Positions 8,554-17,365 are shown, numbered from the stretch's first letter. The stretch: 64,000 bases of DNA from Candidatus Saccharimonadota bacterium (GCA_017459705.1 JAFUCJ010000006.1:124001-188000); one strand, 5' to 3'. Notes: a model not told the origin generated them from the letters alone. Numbers and translations are program-made.

Positions 8554-8568
8554 ACGGACTAAGTCCGT
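8554..8568 (+). repeat. Short hairpin in the tRNA-Trp 5' leader
   Basis: ACGGACT-A-AGTCCGT, a 7-bp inverted repeat a few bases before the mature tRNA. With only one centre base the RNA stem would open to a larger loop; it may be a processing element. Confidence 0.4.
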
Positions 8569-8571
8569 CGT

Positions 8572-8647
8572 AGGGGCGTAGCTCAGTTGGTAGAGCAGCG
8601 GTCTCCAAAACCGCGTGTCGTGAGTTCAAGTCTTGCCGCCCCTGCCA
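8572..8647 (+). tRNA. tRNA-Trp (CCA)
   Basis: Acceptor arms AGGGGCG/CGCCCCT pair fully; the D-arm contains AGCTCAGTTGGTAGAGC; the anticodon stem GCGGT/ACCGC holds loop CTCCAAA with anticodon CCA; the T-arm contains GTTCAAGTC. Discriminator G at 8644 and an encoded CCA at 8645-8647. The next gene's -10 begins only 11 nt later. Confidence 0.96.
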
Positions 8648-8652
8648 TTTTT

Positions 8653-8663
8653 TGTGCTATAAT
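8653..8663 (+). promoter_or_regulatory. Promoter of the polysaccharide deacetylase
   Basis: TGTGC-TATAAT; the start ATG at 8671 lies 8 nt after the hexamer, so the mRNA should be leaderless or nearly so. Confidence 0.7.
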
Positions 8664-8670
8664 ATGTAGT

Positions 8671-9696
8671 ATGAAGATGTCACGGCGCCGGCAACACGCA
8701 ATGTCACATTTATTAATTGCAGTTTTGTTTGTGGCTTTTGCGATATTTATTGGAATGACAGTGGCAACTGGCCTAAATGAGAGTTATGCGCAGCGACCGA
8801 TTGACGACAAATCTGCCATTTATTGCTCTGAGCAGGACGATCGACCGCCAGAAATCGAAATACGAGGTGAGGCTAGTGTGACTTTGGTTGTGGGGGCTGA
8901 GTATGACGATGCTGGTATTGAGGTATATGATTATTGTGAGATTTTAACGAATGAAACGATTGGGGCAGTAGATACTACCACTCCTGGAACTTACGAAATA
9001 AAATATCGTGTGGTGGATTCGCGCGGTAATGAAGCTACGCAGACACGAACAGTGCAGGTCATCCAAGCGAGCCGCGGTATAGTATATCTAACTTTTGATG
9101 ATGGGCCGGGGCCGTACACGGCGGAATTGCTAGATATTCTAGCCAAATACAATGTTAAGGCGACATTTTTCGTGACTGGTGCTGGCGACGACGCACTAAT
9201 TGTGCGAGAATATAACGAAGGCCATGCGGTAGGGTTACATACTATGTCGCACAATTACGCGTATATTTATCAAAATATCGATACGTTTTTCGGTGATTTG
9301 TATGCGGTGCAAAATCGCGTAAAGAATATAACTGGTCACACTTCGACGTTAATGAGGTTTCCGGGAGGAAGTTCAAATGTGATTAGCGCGCTATACGACG
9401 GTGGAACTAGAATTATGTCGCAACTCACTAGCGAGGTCGAGCGAAGAGGATTTTCGTATTTTGATTGGAATATCTCATCTGGCGATGCCGGTGGAGCATC
9501 TACGGCGGACGAAGTATATGCAAATGTCGTAAACGGTTTCCGTGAGGGTGGAAGTTCCGTGGTTTTGCAGCATGACATTAAGGGTTTCTCGGTGGCGGCG
9601 GTGGAGCGCATCATTCAATATGGACTAGCGAATGGCTGGACGTTTGATAAACTATCGGCTAGCTCTTTTGCGGCGCATCATGGCGTAAATAACTAA
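8671..9696 (+). CDS. Polysaccharide deacetylase (CE4/NodB) with Ig-like domain, membrane-anchored
   Basis: Probably removes N- or O-acetyl groups from peptidoglycan or another cell-surface glycan. 341 residues: a basic N-terminus and one membrane helix (about 13-35), an Ig-like DUF5011-type domain (about 58-131, ending in SRGNEATQTRTVQV), then a NodB domain from 137. NodB motifs: TFDDGP (141-146), HTMSH (H190, H194) for the metal, RFPGG, FDWN and LQHD. The frame runs upstream through tRNA-Trp, but the ATG at 8671 is chosen from the promoter and because the basic, hydrophobic anchor starts there. The active site should face outside. Single gene. Confidence 0.9.
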   Translation: MKMSRRRQHAMSHLLIAVLFVAFAIFIGMTVATGLNESYAQRPIDDKSAIYCSEQDDRPPEIEIRGEASVTLVVGAEYDDAGIEVYDYCEILTNETIGAVDTTTPGTYEIKYRVVDSRGNEATQTRTVQVIQASRGIVYLTFDDGPGPYTAELLDILAKYNVKATFFVTGAGDDALIVREYNEGHAVGLHTMSHNYAYIYQNIDTFFGDLYAVQNRVKNITGHTSTLMRFPGGSSNVISALYDGGTRIMSQLTSEVERRGFSYFDWNISSGDAGGASTADEVYANVVNGFREGGSSVVLQHDIKGFSVAAVERIIQYGLANGWTFDKLSASSFAAHHGVNN

Positions 9697-9720
9697 AAAT
9701 CTGCACAAAAATATATTTTC

Positions 9721-9731
9721 TATGCTATAAT
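9721..9731 (+). promoter_or_regulatory. Promoter of the P-loop kinase
   Basis: TATGC-TATAAT; the ATG follows 10 nt after the hexamer, leaving a predicted leader of about 3 nt. Confidence 0.6.
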
Positions 9732-9740
9732 GGAAACAGT

Positions 9741-10238
9741 ATGGAAGGTAAAAAATCAAAACCTCGCGCAATTTTAGTTTTCGGGGCGCCGTGTAGCGGT
9801 AAAACTACTTTTGCGGAAAAATTTGCTAAGAAATTTGATCTCGCCTACTATAATTTTGATGAGATTCGCGAGCAATACCGGCTAACGCGTAAGAACATGC
9901 TGCTTGTGATTGAATTACTCGGGCGGACAGGCAAGACAATTGTGATCGAGGGCGGTCTGGATACAGAGAAGGAGCGCGCGGAGATGCGAAACGCCCTGAG
10001 AAGTTCCGGATATGAGCCTTCTCTCGTATGGGTGCAGACTGATATTGCGACGATACGGATGCGGATGAAGTTCCGCTACAAATCGGTTGCCAAGGCAAAA
10101 GAAGCCTATGATGAGGCGGTCGAGACTATGGAGGCTCCGATTGAGAGTGAGCATCCGATTATATTGTCCGGGAAGCATACCTTTGAGACCCAGACGAAGC
10201 ATATTTTGGCTGGTTTAGCCGATACCGACAAGAAATAA
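9741..10238 (+). CDS. P-loop kinase/ATPase (AAA_33/zeta-like), small-molecule kinase
   Basis: 165-residue nucleotide-binding protein with Walker A GAPCSGKTT (K21), a following NFDEIREQYR segment, a second strand TIVIEGGLD that places an acidic residue as in shikimate/gluconate kinase folds, and a basic lid segment RMRMKFRYKS. This resembles the AAA_33 (zeta toxin/polynucleotide kinase-like) group of small kinases. Substrate unknown; no antitoxin-like gene is next to it, so a toxin role is unlikely. It lies 9 nt upstream of the metalloprotease gene, probably cotranscribed. Confidence 0.75.
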   Translation: MEGKKSKPRAILVFGAPCSGKTTFAEKFAKKFDLAYYNFDEIREQYRLTRKNMLLVIELLGRTGKTIVIEGGLDTEKERAEMRNALRSSGYEPSLVWVQTDIATIRMRMKFRYKSVAKAKEAYDEAVETMEAPIESEHPIILSGKHTFETQTKHILAGLADTDKK

Positions 10239-10247
10239 CCTGCCGAT

Positions 10248-10793
10248 ATGATTATCGAAGATGACGAATTTGGTGAGGTCATTGTGCGCAAATCTCCGCT
10301 GGCGCGGAATATTAAGTTTTCGATTTCGACTTCGGGTCGACTCGCGATGTCGGTTCCGGCACATACTTCTGATTTTTTGGCAAGGAGGTTTCTAAATCGT
10401 AACCGTGAAATGGTGCGCGAAAAACTCCCCGTGAAAGATCCACGCGAGCAAAAGGCGCGTGACTATCAAAAAAAGGTCTTGATGAAAAAAGCGCGTGAGT
10501 ATTTGCCGTATAGGTTGGAGTATTTTGCAAAGTTATATGGGTATGAATATGAAAAATGTCGTTTGACGCACGCCAATACGCGGTGGGGTAGTTGTTCGAG
10601 TAACCGCACGATTTCTTTGAACATTGGGTTGATGAAATTGCCGGAGGCCCTGCGGGACTACGTGATCGTACATGAACTGGCGCATCTTAACCACATGGAT
10701 CACTCGAAGGATTTTTGGGCGGAGGTGGCGCTACATGACAAAAATTACAAAAATCACGAAAAAAAGTTGAAAATGTTTTCGCCTGGCGTGTAG
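10248..10793 (+). CDS. YgjP-like (DUF45) M48-related metallopeptidase
   Basis: 181 residues with the family signature TRWGSCSSNRTISLN, the zinc motif HELAH (142-146) and the downstream HMDHSKDFW that supplies the third ligand. No signal peptide or membrane helix, so cytoplasmic. In some bacteria this family sits near restriction genes; here it follows the small kinase and no such genes are present. Its stop (10791-10793) directly abuts the stop of the opposite-strand GH97 gene with no spacer. Confidence 0.88.
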   Translation: MIIEDDEFGEVIVRKSPLARNIKFSISTSGRLAMSVPAHTSDFLARRFLNRNREMVREKLPVKDPREQKARDYQKKVLMKKAREYLPYRLEYFAKLYGYEYEKCRLTHANTRWGSCSSNRTISLNIGLMKLPEALRDYVIVHELAHLNHMDHSKDFWAEVALHDKNYKNHEKKLKMFSPGV

Positions 10794-12758
10794 TTATGAG
10801 ATGAGCGGCGACAAAATGATAGCGAAGCCGCCGCCGGGGGCAAGGTAAATATCGAGATTGTCGCGCCTAGTGATGCGGCGCTTTAATATCTGGTGAGCAT
10901 AAGGGTTGTCGCGATAGTGAGCGTCAGGGGCGTCGGCATAGATTGTGGCGAGATAAGTATTAGAGTCCAGAAAATTGAAGTCTAGGATGACATGACGCGA
11001 GGATTCGTTGGTGACCCCACCGATATACCATTCGTGGTCGTCGCTCTCGCGGGCTACAACGTAGTATTCTCCGATTTCGCCAGCGAGCGGCACGGTGCGT
11101 TCGTAGGTGGTGGGCACGCGACGGATGAATGTAAAGAGGTCAGGGAAGCGCTCCTCGTACATGAATGGGCGATCGGCGGCCATGGTCATGCCTGAGTAGA
11201 TGGTGACATAGTAGGCTAGTTGGCGCGTGATGGTAGTGGATAGACGTTTGACACTGTTTTCGATATCAAAAATGCCTGGCGTGTAGTCCATGCCGCCGGA
11301 TAATAATCTGGTGTAGGGCAAGAAACAGGCGTGCGACGGGCTGATGGCTCCGCCCTCATACTCTTGACCGCGAGCGCCCTCGCGAGAAAGCAGATTGGGG
11401 AAAGTGCGTTCAATACCGGTACCTTTGATGGGTTCGTGAATATCGAGGCAGATGTGCTTCCTTGCGGCAAGCTCGATGGTTTTCTGGTAGTGATTGACAC
11501 CAATTTGCGAGTGATGATACTCGTGTCGGCCGTTGATAGTCATCATGCTGCCGGCATAGCCGGTCTTGATAAAACGCACACCGCGGGCGGCATAATAATT
11601 ATAGGCGTCTTCGAGTTGAGATTCGTAATTGTCAACGAAACCGACGGTTTCGTGATGGCCGACAAGCTCGATATTTTGGCGTCTAGCGTAGCGGGCGACG
11701 GCGTCGAAGTCAAAGTCTGGCGTAGGGGTAGTAAAACTGTTATGGATGCCGTTTTCGAGCCAGTTGCCTTCCCAACCATCGTTCCAGCCCTCGATGAGAA
11801 GCCCGGAAATGCCGAGGCGGACGGCTGCGTTGATATATTCTATGGCGTGCTGAGTGGTGGCACCGTGTCGTTCGCCAGGCGCCCAAGTCCATTCGCCAAC
11901 ATACATGGCCCACCAGATACCGATGAACTTCAGAGTGTGCACCCATGAGAAATCCATGGTCGGGGCAGGATTTAGTGCATACATAACGCGGTTGGCGGTG
12001 AGGGCGAGAGCCGAATCGGCGATCATGATGAGGCGCCAAGGGGTTTCAAATGGTAAATTGACATGGGCTTTGGTGTGGTCAGAAAGTGGAGTGATGTCGG
12101 CGGCGAGGATATTGTTGTCGTTTAATTTGAGAGTCATGGAGCCATAATTATAGAGGGCGGCTTCGTGGATGGACAAGAAATATCCAGCGGGCGTGCTGAT
12201 AGTGAGTGGAGTATGCACGGAGGAGATGAGATTATAAATGTAGCTTTTCTCGTAATTATATTCATAACGATCAGGCTGATAGGCGGGGATTTTCCAGGTC
12301 GTAGCGTTGGGGCTGACGTTAAACTCGGTGAGTTCCTCAGTGATAGTGAGGCGTTGAAACTTGGGTTGGGGCGGTATTTCGTAGCGAAAAGCGACAGCGT
12401 CATTAAAAACTCGGAAACGCACAGTAAAGATGCGCGGGTTTTTGGTAGATTCGGTTAAATAGAATGCCGATTCGTGGTAATTGTTGTCGATGAAGCGATC
12501 TTCGCCCCATTGGAGCTCGATTTTTTCGTTTTTGATGCGGTTCTTGGTGCGAACGAGACGGAGGTTGCGACGCAGTGGCGCTTCGCCGCTCAAATTGAAA
12601 CCGAGCCTGGAATAGTCAATGATAGTCTTGTGGTCACGCATAACTTGATAGCAGATGGCGCCACTTTTGATGGCGAAGCGACAGACTGTGCGCCCGTCAG
12701 GCGAGGTGATTTCGCGAGTTAGATTGTCCTGTCGTAAAAGTTGTGCCCACTTGAACAT
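10794..12758 (-). CDS. Glycoside hydrolase family 97 (inverting, SusB-like alpha-glucosidase type)
   Basis: Predicted exo-acting alpha-glucosidase, 654 residues, no signal peptide. Order: N-terminal beta-sandwich (about 10-265), (beta/alpha)8 barrel (about 275-540), C-terminal beta domain. GH97 hallmarks: IHEA (E199, Ca site), GHHETVG (E370), HEPIKGTG, RTFPNLLSREG (E460) and ARGQEYE (E466). Where retaining members have the Asp nucleophile this protein reads IKTGYAG (G400), which together with E370 and E460 fits the inverting subgroup. GH97 is best known from Bacteroidetes with signal peptides, so a cytoplasmic copy here suggests acquisition and use on internal glucan or imported oligosaccharide. 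Its leaderless promoter is divergent from capA. Confidence 0.88.
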   Translation of the reverse strand: MFKWAQLLRQDNLTREITSPDGRTVCRFAIKSGAICYQVMRDHKTIIDYSRLGFNLSGEAPLRRNLRLVRTKNRIKNEKIELQWGEDRFIDNNYHESAFYLTESTKNPRIFTVRFRVFNDAVAFRYEIPPQPKFQRLTITEELTEFNVSPNATTWKIPAYQPDRYEYNYEKSYIYNLISSVHTPLTISTPAGYFLSIHEAALYNYGSMTLKLNDNNILAADITPLSDHTKAHVNLPFETPWRLIMIADSALALTANRVMYALNPAPTMDFSWVHTLKFIGIWWAMYVGEWTWAPGERHGATTQHAIEYINAAVRLGISGLLIEGWNDGWEGNWLENGIHNSFTTPTPDFDFDAVARYARRQNIELVGHHETVGFVDNYESQLEDAYNYYAARGVRFIKTGYAGSMMTINGRHEYHHSQIGVNHYQKTIELAARKHICLDIHEPIKGTGIERTFPNLLSREGARGQEYEGGAISPSHACFLPYTRLLSGGMDYTPGIFDIENSVKRLSTTITRQLAYYVTIYSGMTMAADRPFMYEERFPDLFTFIRRVPTTYERTVPLAGEIGEYYVVARESDDHEWYIGGVTNESSRHVILDFNFLDSNTYLATIYADAPDAHYRDNPYAHQILKRRITRRDNLDIYLAPGGGFAIILSPLIS

Positions 12759-12764
12759 AATATT

Positions 12765-12775
12765 ATTATAACACA
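12765..12775 (-). promoter_or_regulatory. Promoter of GH97, leaderless geometry
   Basis: On the minus strand TGTGT-TATAAT ends at 12765; the ATG begins at 12758, exactly 7 nt on. Confidence 0.7.
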
Positions 12776-12776
12776 G

Positions 12777-12787
12777 TATGCTATAAT
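12777..12787 (+). promoter_or_regulatory. Promoter of the CapA-like gene, leaderless geometry
   Basis: TATGC-TATAAT ends at 12787; ATG at 12794, exactly 7 nt on. It is back to back with the GH97 promoter, so 35 bp between the two starts serve both genes. Confidence 0.7.
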
Positions 12788-12793
12788 TGGAGT

Positions 12794-14287
12794 ATGAAGC
12801 GAAGACGGGAAAGTGTACTTAAAATCGCGGTGATTATAGGCTGCTTACTTTTGGCTGGTGCAGGAGTGTTCTTTGGTGCACAATTCGTAACGAAAACTGG
12901 CGTATTTCGAGTACCAGGCGTAGTGTATTATGATGACAATTTGACAGAAGAGGAGCGTGCGGCGATTGCGGGAGTATTGGAGGATGACGTCGTCTTGGAT
13001 AAGGATGTGATAGTCAAGGTTCGGCACGAGTTGATTCTGCCGGCGCTAGCTGAAAACGAGCGGCTGGTCGGAGTTTATGTGCCGGTAACTGGCTTTTATA
13101 ATGACGAAACTGATGTAGTGGTGTCGAGGGCGGACGAGCTTTGGCCAAATTGCGACTGTGGATGGCGGATGATAGATGTCTCCGAGCTAGACCACACGCA
13201 GAAATTATTGTCAATCAATGGACGATATTATCTTGATGATTATGCTGGTGGGGCGGTATTTCGGATTATAAGTTTCGAGTCGGAGAAATACGCCGAGGAA
13301 ATCTCGCCGCTGGTCGGTGGGCTATTCCAGAGTGAATACCCGCGCGCCGAGACGGTGACGACTCTGGCGCAGACTGGGGTAACGGCTTTTTCGCGACTAA
13401 TGAACGCCAAGATGGACGTTGTTGATAGCGGTGAGTATTTTGCGGCAGGTTTGTCTGATTTTCTGTCAAAGTATGACTTCGTGCATACGTCTAGCGAGGC
13501 TTCTTTCTACGAAGCGGCTTCACGTTCGGGAGCAACTGGAACGCCAATATGCAGTGACCCGAGGTTTATTGATACATTGAAAGCAATCAAACTGAATATC
13601 GTAGAATTAACTGGTAATCACAATGCGGACTGCGGGTATAAAGCGGCGGCCGAAACGGTAGATATTTATCGTGAGAACGGTATCCGTATAGTGGGTGGCG
13701 GCAAAAACGCTGATGAAGCGGCGGTGCCTTTGGTGCTAGATGACGGTGGGTCGGAAGTGACACTCCTTGCCTATAATTTATCGACGGGCGGAGCGACGCT
13801 TGGCAATTATCCTGGGGCGAACCAGTATTATGAGGAAGTTGCCGCGGCACAAATCCGCGAAGCAAAAGCGCGAGGCAATCTAGTAATAGTGGACATGCAG
13901 TATTATGAATGCTCGGCATACGTATCAGACATTGAGGATGCCACTTGCGATTCGCCAGCGGCGACACCGGGAGACGAAGTAGGATTTTTCCGGCACTTGG
14001 TTGATCTCGGTGCAGACGTGGTAGTGGGGACTAGCGCACACCAACCGCAAACATATGAACTGTATGGCGGCGGGGCGATCTATTATGGGCTTGGCAACTT
14101 GTTTTTTGATCAATATCGTTGGCCGGGCACAACACGCAGTCTGATACTGGTACACCATATATATAATGGTAAGATTCTGCAAACAGAGGTAAGACCGACG
14201 CAGTACGATGGCGATTTTGTACCGGAGCTTTTGGATGCGGAATCGAGCGAGGCCTTCCTCAACAGATTAAAAGGTTCCCGACCGTAG
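12794..14287 (+). CDS. CapA/PgsA-type metallophosphatase-fold surface protein
   Basis: 497 residues: basic N-terminus, one membrane helix (about 9-32), an N-terminal domain without clear family (about 35-190), then a CapA domain. CapA features: VHTSSEAS, ELTGNHN followed by GYKAAAETVDIYRENGI, GTSAHQPQ, and YYGLGNLFFDQYRWPGT near the end. CapA proteins are needed for poly-gamma-glutamate capsule and related surface polymers, though their reaction is unclear. No capB/capC neighbours are visible, so a poly-glutamate capsule is not supported. Convergent with the beta-helix gene. Confidence 0.85.
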   Translation: MKRRRESVLKIAVIIGCLLLAGAGVFFGAQFVTKTGVFRVPGVVYYDDNLTEEERAAIAGVLEDDVVLDKDVIVKVRHELILPALAENERLVGVYVPVTGFYNDETDVVVSRADELWPNCDCGWRMIDVSELDHTQKLLSINGRYYLDDYAGGAVFRIISFESEKYAEEISPLVGGLFQSEYPRAETVTTLAQTGVTAFSRLMNAKMDVVDSGEYFAAGLSDFLSKYDFVHTSSEASFYEAASRSGATGTPICSDPRFIDTLKAIKLNIVELTGNHNADCGYKAAAETVDIYRENGIRIVGGGKNADEAAVPLVLDDGGSEVTLLAYNLSTGGATLGNYPGANQYYEEVAAAQIREAKARGNLVIVDMQYYECSAYVSDIEDATCDSPAATPGDEVGFFRHLVDLGADVVVGTSAHQPQTYELYGGGAIYYGLGNLFFDQYRWPGTTRSLILVHHIYNGKILQTEVRPTQYDGDFVPELLDAESSEAFLNRLKGSRP

Positions 14288-14299
14288 CCGAGAACCTTT
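14270..14299 (+). terminator. Hairpin over the capA stop codon
   Basis: AAAGGTTC and GAACCTTT form an 8-bp stem; the capA TAG lies in the loop. No T-tract follows, so termination activity is uncertain. Confidence 0.5.
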
Positions 14300-14350
14300 C
14301 GAAATGGGTTATATTACCATTATAGCACATATCGTCATATTTGTCAATGG

Positions 14351-15922
14351 CTAGCGTCTTCCGCCGTTTTGCATCATGTTGTTGTAGTTCTGGTTTGAAT
14401 TGCCAACTGTGGTGGTGATTGCTGAAATGGTGAACGACTGGTATTGTTCACCGTTGACGTAGACGGTGTATGTTTCACCGGATTTGAAATCTGGCGTACC
14501 AACCGCCATGTGATTGAAAGTCTTAGCGCTAGTATGCTCTATAATCGTGTTTCCGGCAGAGTTTTTGATTTCGATGGTAGTGCCGGCGGCCTGGACGGAA
14601 GTAAAGTAGATGCTGGCATTGTAAACGCCGCTGGTGCTGCCGAGAGTTTCCGCCATCCCGCTAGCACCAATTGCGATGACGGTGCCGCCATTTTGCTGGA
14701 TACTGACACCAGTGTCGAGGGCGCCGTTGCCATTATTGGTGGGGCCGTCAACGGTAACGGTGCCGCCATTGAAGTAAATATAGCCGTTACTATCGATGCC
14801 GTCTCCGGAGGCGTTGACATAGATGTTGCCGCCGGCGATGATGAGGACACAGGACGTATTGGCGTCAAAGGCGCCAGCTCCGGGACGATTCATAGCGGAG
14901 GAGTCGGCTCCGCCACCAGCGTTAATACCATCATCGGAGGCCACAATACTAATTTCGCCGGCGTTGATTGTAATGGCTTGGGCTTCCAGACCCTCGTAGG
15001 ACTTTTTGATGTTGATTTTGCCACCATCGATGATGAGTTCGCGGTCGGCATGAACTCCGTCGTCGGACGACGTGAGTGTGAAGTTACCTCCTGCGATACC
15101 GACGTAGTTGTTGGAGTGGATGGAGTCATCGGTCGAGGTAATGACGAAGGAGCCATCGTAGATGAGGGTGCTATTGATAGATTTGATGCCTTTGGCACCG
15201 GATTTGATAGTGAAATTGCCGTCCTCAATCAAGACGAAACCTTTATTGCCATCGGTTTCGTTAGTGGATTTGATGGCGTCGGCGGTTGCGGTGAGATTAT
15301 ATGTGCCGCCTACAATATAGACGGAATCTTTGCCACGAATGGCGTCATCGGCGGCAGTGATATTGTAGGTGCCGGAGTTGAATTTGAGGTCGTCCTTACT
15401 GACGATACCGTCTTGGTAATGGGCGGTGAGACTAAGGGTACCGTTGCCCTGGAAGGTGAGGTCGGATTTGGAATAAATAGCACCTTGGACATCTTCGTCG
15501 TAGGATGCGTCGTATTTGCTGGCGTCCTCGATGGTATTGTCGCCAACCAGTTCGATGACGAGGTCGTCGGCGTTGTAGCAGGCGATGGCCGGGCCATTGG
15601 GATTTTTGATGGTGACATTGTCAAGAACAAGCTTAACTACGTTGTCGCTGCTGGCGTTGATGATGATGGCGCCGGACGTGAGGCTACCGGTGAGGTGATA
15701 AGTACCAGAAGCTGTGATAGTATAGGAATAATGTTCATTGAGGTTTACTTCGTAGGTGGGGTAACGATCCCAGTTGATTTTGAGGTCGCCATTATCGGTG
15801 GTGATGGTTCCGGTTATTTTGCCACTGCCCGTAGGGGCGTGATTCAGATTTAGTACTACACCGGTTGCAACAAGAGCTATGCCGGCGGCGCCGAGCGCGA
15901 CGAATTGATATGGTTTAGCCAT
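14351..15922 (-). CDS. Beta-helix carbohydrate-binding surface protein (Cthe_2159/DUF4353 family)
   Basis: 523-residue exported protein. N-terminal signal anchor (about 1-26), then a linker rich in T and G, then repeated units around SDDGI/SDDGV/ADAIK with GG(T/N)(Y/F)(N/T) strands, the pattern of a right-handed parallel beta-helix with acidic, probably calcium-binding, turns. Founder Cthe_2159 binds cellulose and acidic sugars. A C-terminal beta domain ends in a low-complexity N/Q/M tail. The start at 15922 overlaps the previous stop by 1 nt (TAATG) and has SD GAGGAGG; an in-frame upstream ATG at 15943 is rejected. Last gene of the VTC-DUF4956 operon. Confidence 0.85.
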   Translation of the reverse strand: MAKPYQFVALGAAGIALVATGVVLNLNHAPTGSGKITGTITTDNGDLKINWDRYPTYEVNLNEHYSYTITASGTYHLTGSLTSGAIIINASSDNVVKLVLDNVTIKNPNGPAIACYNADDLVIELVGDNTIEDASKYDASYDEDVQGAIYSKSDLTFQGNGTLSLTAHYQDGIVSKDDLKFNSGTYNITAADDAIRGKDSVYIVGGTYNLTATADAIKSTNETDGNKGFVLIEDGNFTIKSGAKGIKSINSTLIYDGSFVITSTDDSIHSNNYVGIAGGNFTLTSSDDGVHADRELIIDGGKINIKKSYEGLEAQAITINAGEISIVASDDGINAGGGADSSAMNRPGAGAFDANTSCVLIIAGGNIYVNASGDGIDSNGYIYFNGGTVTVDGPTNNGNGALDTGVSIQQNGGTVIAIGASGMAETLGSTSGVYNASIYFTSVQAAGTTIEIKNSAGNTIIEHTSAKTFNHMAVGTPDFKSGETYTVYVNGEQYQSFTISAITTTVGNSNQNYNNMMQNGGRR

Positions 15923-16593
15923 TAGATTTCCTCCTCGCAACACGGCTCGGACAAGAGGACTTTGAGGTTCATGTTCTTGACGCGAATGGCATCGAGGAAC
16001 TCTTTTTCTTTGACGCCATGTTTGATTTTGACATCGTAAGTAAGTTTATAAAGACTGCCCATATTCATAGTCTTCATGCGAACTAAGTGATGGCGAGAAG
16101 TGTATTGCTTGAATATATCGGAGAAGACTTCTTCGTAGTCGAGATCTTCTGGAATGACGATTTTGAGGACGCGTTCATGACGATCCGGTTCGAGTAAGTG
16201 CGTGTAGGCAAAAATGATACTGGCGATAATGTAGATAGCCATGATGACGACCCCGAAGAGAACGTGTCCCATACCGCAGGCGAGACCGATAGTCATGGCC
16301 GCAAATACTGCCATGAGGTCCTTGGCGCGGCCAGCAATCGAACGGAAGCGGATGAGCGAGAATGCGCCGAGAATTGCAATGGATGTGCCGAGGTTGCCAT
16401 TAATCATAATCATAACTGCCATGACGAGTACTGGCATAATAGCCAGCGTAATCATCATGCCCTTGGTGGTCTGGTTGGTTTTAGCATGGGTAATCGCAAG
16501 GGCGATACCCAGTATCAGGGCCACGCCGGCGGCGATAAGCGCGGTGGGGATTTCGAGCCCCGTAGTACTCGTGTCGAATATAGTGTTAAACAT
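15922..16593 (-). CDS. DUF4956 membrane protein
   Basis: 223 residues, four predicted membrane helices in the first 130 residues, with the conserved segment GAFSLIRFRSIAGRAKDL between them, followed by a cytosolic alpha/beta domain ending in EPCCEEEI. Matches the DUF4956 family, whose function is unknown but whose genes commonly accompany VTC-domain genes. SD AAAGGAG lies 4 nt before the ATG, inside the end of the VTC gene (8-bp overlap), so the two are coupled. A role with the VTC protein at the membrane is inferred from gene order alone. Confidence 0.85.
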   Translation of the reverse strand: MFNTIFDTSTTGLEIPTALIAAGVALILGIALAITHAKTNQTTKGMMITLAIMPVLVMAVMIMINGNLGTSIAILGAFSLIRFRSIAGRAKDLMAVFAAMTIGLACGMGHVLFGVVIMAIYIIASIIFAYTHLLEPDRHERVLKIVIPEDLDYEEVFSDIFKQYTSRHHLVRMKTMNMGSLYKLTYDVKIKHGVKEKEFLDAIRVKNMNLKVLLSEPCCEEEI

Positions 16594-17353
16594 TTTGCTC
16601 CTTTCTTATTTGTTCATATATTTTGCCGATTTTGCTAAATCTTTGTGGGTAAACGTGTTCGGTAGACATGGTGCGAACTAACCAGAGTGGCAGTCCGCCG
16701 TTTGCCTTTACTTCCATTATAATATGATTTTGGTCAGGAAATAAAGCCTTATCGATTGATTTTTTATGAAACTTTAAGCTTCGATTGCGATATTTCAGGT
16801 TGGTATCGAAGGTAATACGCAGACCATCTTCGTTTCGGTAGCTTTCGCGATTGTAGTAAACGAGAATCTTGGGTTTCAAATCAAAGTGTTTTATCATGTA
16901 GTCGATTTCTTTGGCAATTTGGAGATCGGCGGGCTGTTCGATGTGCTGAGCGGCCAAATCGCCGACGGTATTTTTGCCCTTGCGAAGCATTTCGAAATCG
17001 TGGTGCGTGATGAGAACACGGCGTTTGTAGCCGAGATTGACATCCTTCATCAGGTCATCCGGGTCGAGTATTTCGTCACGATATGCGGCGCCACGAATTT
17101 TGGTTTTGATTTCGAGGAAGACTTTGTCGTAACCGCCGTAGCTGCGGGCGCGAAGTTTTTCTTTAAACGCCGGCTGATCGATCGACTGGATAATGAGATC
17201 ATAATTATCGGTGTCGAAATATAAATTATAGATTTCGGACTGATAATACTGGTCCTCTTGCATTTTTTGTTTAATACGTTGAATAATGGCGTCGTATTGA
17301 CTTTTGGTGATGAGGTATTTTTTCTCGACGCGGTTAAACTTTTTTTCGTCCAT
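16586..17353 (-). CDS. VTC-domain protein (polyphosphate polymerase-like)
   Basis: 255-residue triphosphate-tunnel-type domain. Tunnel features are in order: VEKKYLI at the N-terminus, NLYFDT, KEKLRARSY, VFLEIKTKIRG followed by YRDE, ILVYYNRESY, LRITFDTNL, and IIMEVKANGGLPLW near the end. In yeast Vtc4 this domain makes polyphosphate from ATP; many bacterial homologues are untested. No membrane helix of its own; the next gene (DUF4956) could supply the membrane part. The ATG at 17353 fits the promoter exactly; an in-frame ATG at 17377 lies upstream of the promoter and is rejected. Confidence 0.87.
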   Translation of the reverse strand: MDEKKFNRVEKKYLITKSQYDAIIQRIKQKMQEDQYYQSEIYNLYFDTDNYDLIIQSIDQPAFKEKLRARSYGGYDKVFLEIKTKIRGAAYRDEILDPDDLMKDVNLGYKRRVLITHHDFEMLRKGKNTVGDLAAQHIEQPADLQIAKEIDYMIKHFDLKPKILVYYNRESYRNEDGLRITFDTNLKYRNRSLKFHKKSIDKALFPDQNHIIMEVKANGGLPLWLVRTMSTEHVYPQRFSKIGKIYEQIRKEQNV

Positions 17354-17359
17354 ATTTTT

Positions 17360-17365
17360 ATTATA
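17360..17365 (-). promoter_or_regulatory. Promoter of the VTC operon, leaderless geometry
   Basis: Minus-strand TATAAT ends at 17360; the ATG begins at 17353, exactly 7 nt on. No TG extension here (GGG precedes it). Confidence 0.65.

Noticed and set aside
8587-8670. N-terminal extension of the CE4 gene starting inside tRNA-Trp
   Set aside because: It overlaps a complete tRNA and the promoter; the basic, hydrophobic anchor begins at 8671.
9741-10793. Toxin-antitoxin pair made of the zeta-like kinase and the metalloprotease
   Set aside because: The second gene is a plain YgjP metallopeptidase, not an antitoxin, and the order and lengths do not match known systems.
11331-11948. A 205-codon open frame antisense to GH97
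   Set aside because: The opposite strand encodes clear GH97 motifs across the same bases; this frame has no promoter, SD or family resemblance.
12794-14287. Poly-gamma-glutamate capsule operon
   Set aside because: Only the CapA-like gene is present; no CapB ligase or CapC is nearby.
14444-15853. A 469-codon open frame antisense to the beta-helix protein gene
   Set aside because: Its product is an unbroken Gly/Asp/Val-rich string mirroring the repeats of the real gene; no start signal and no recognisable domain.
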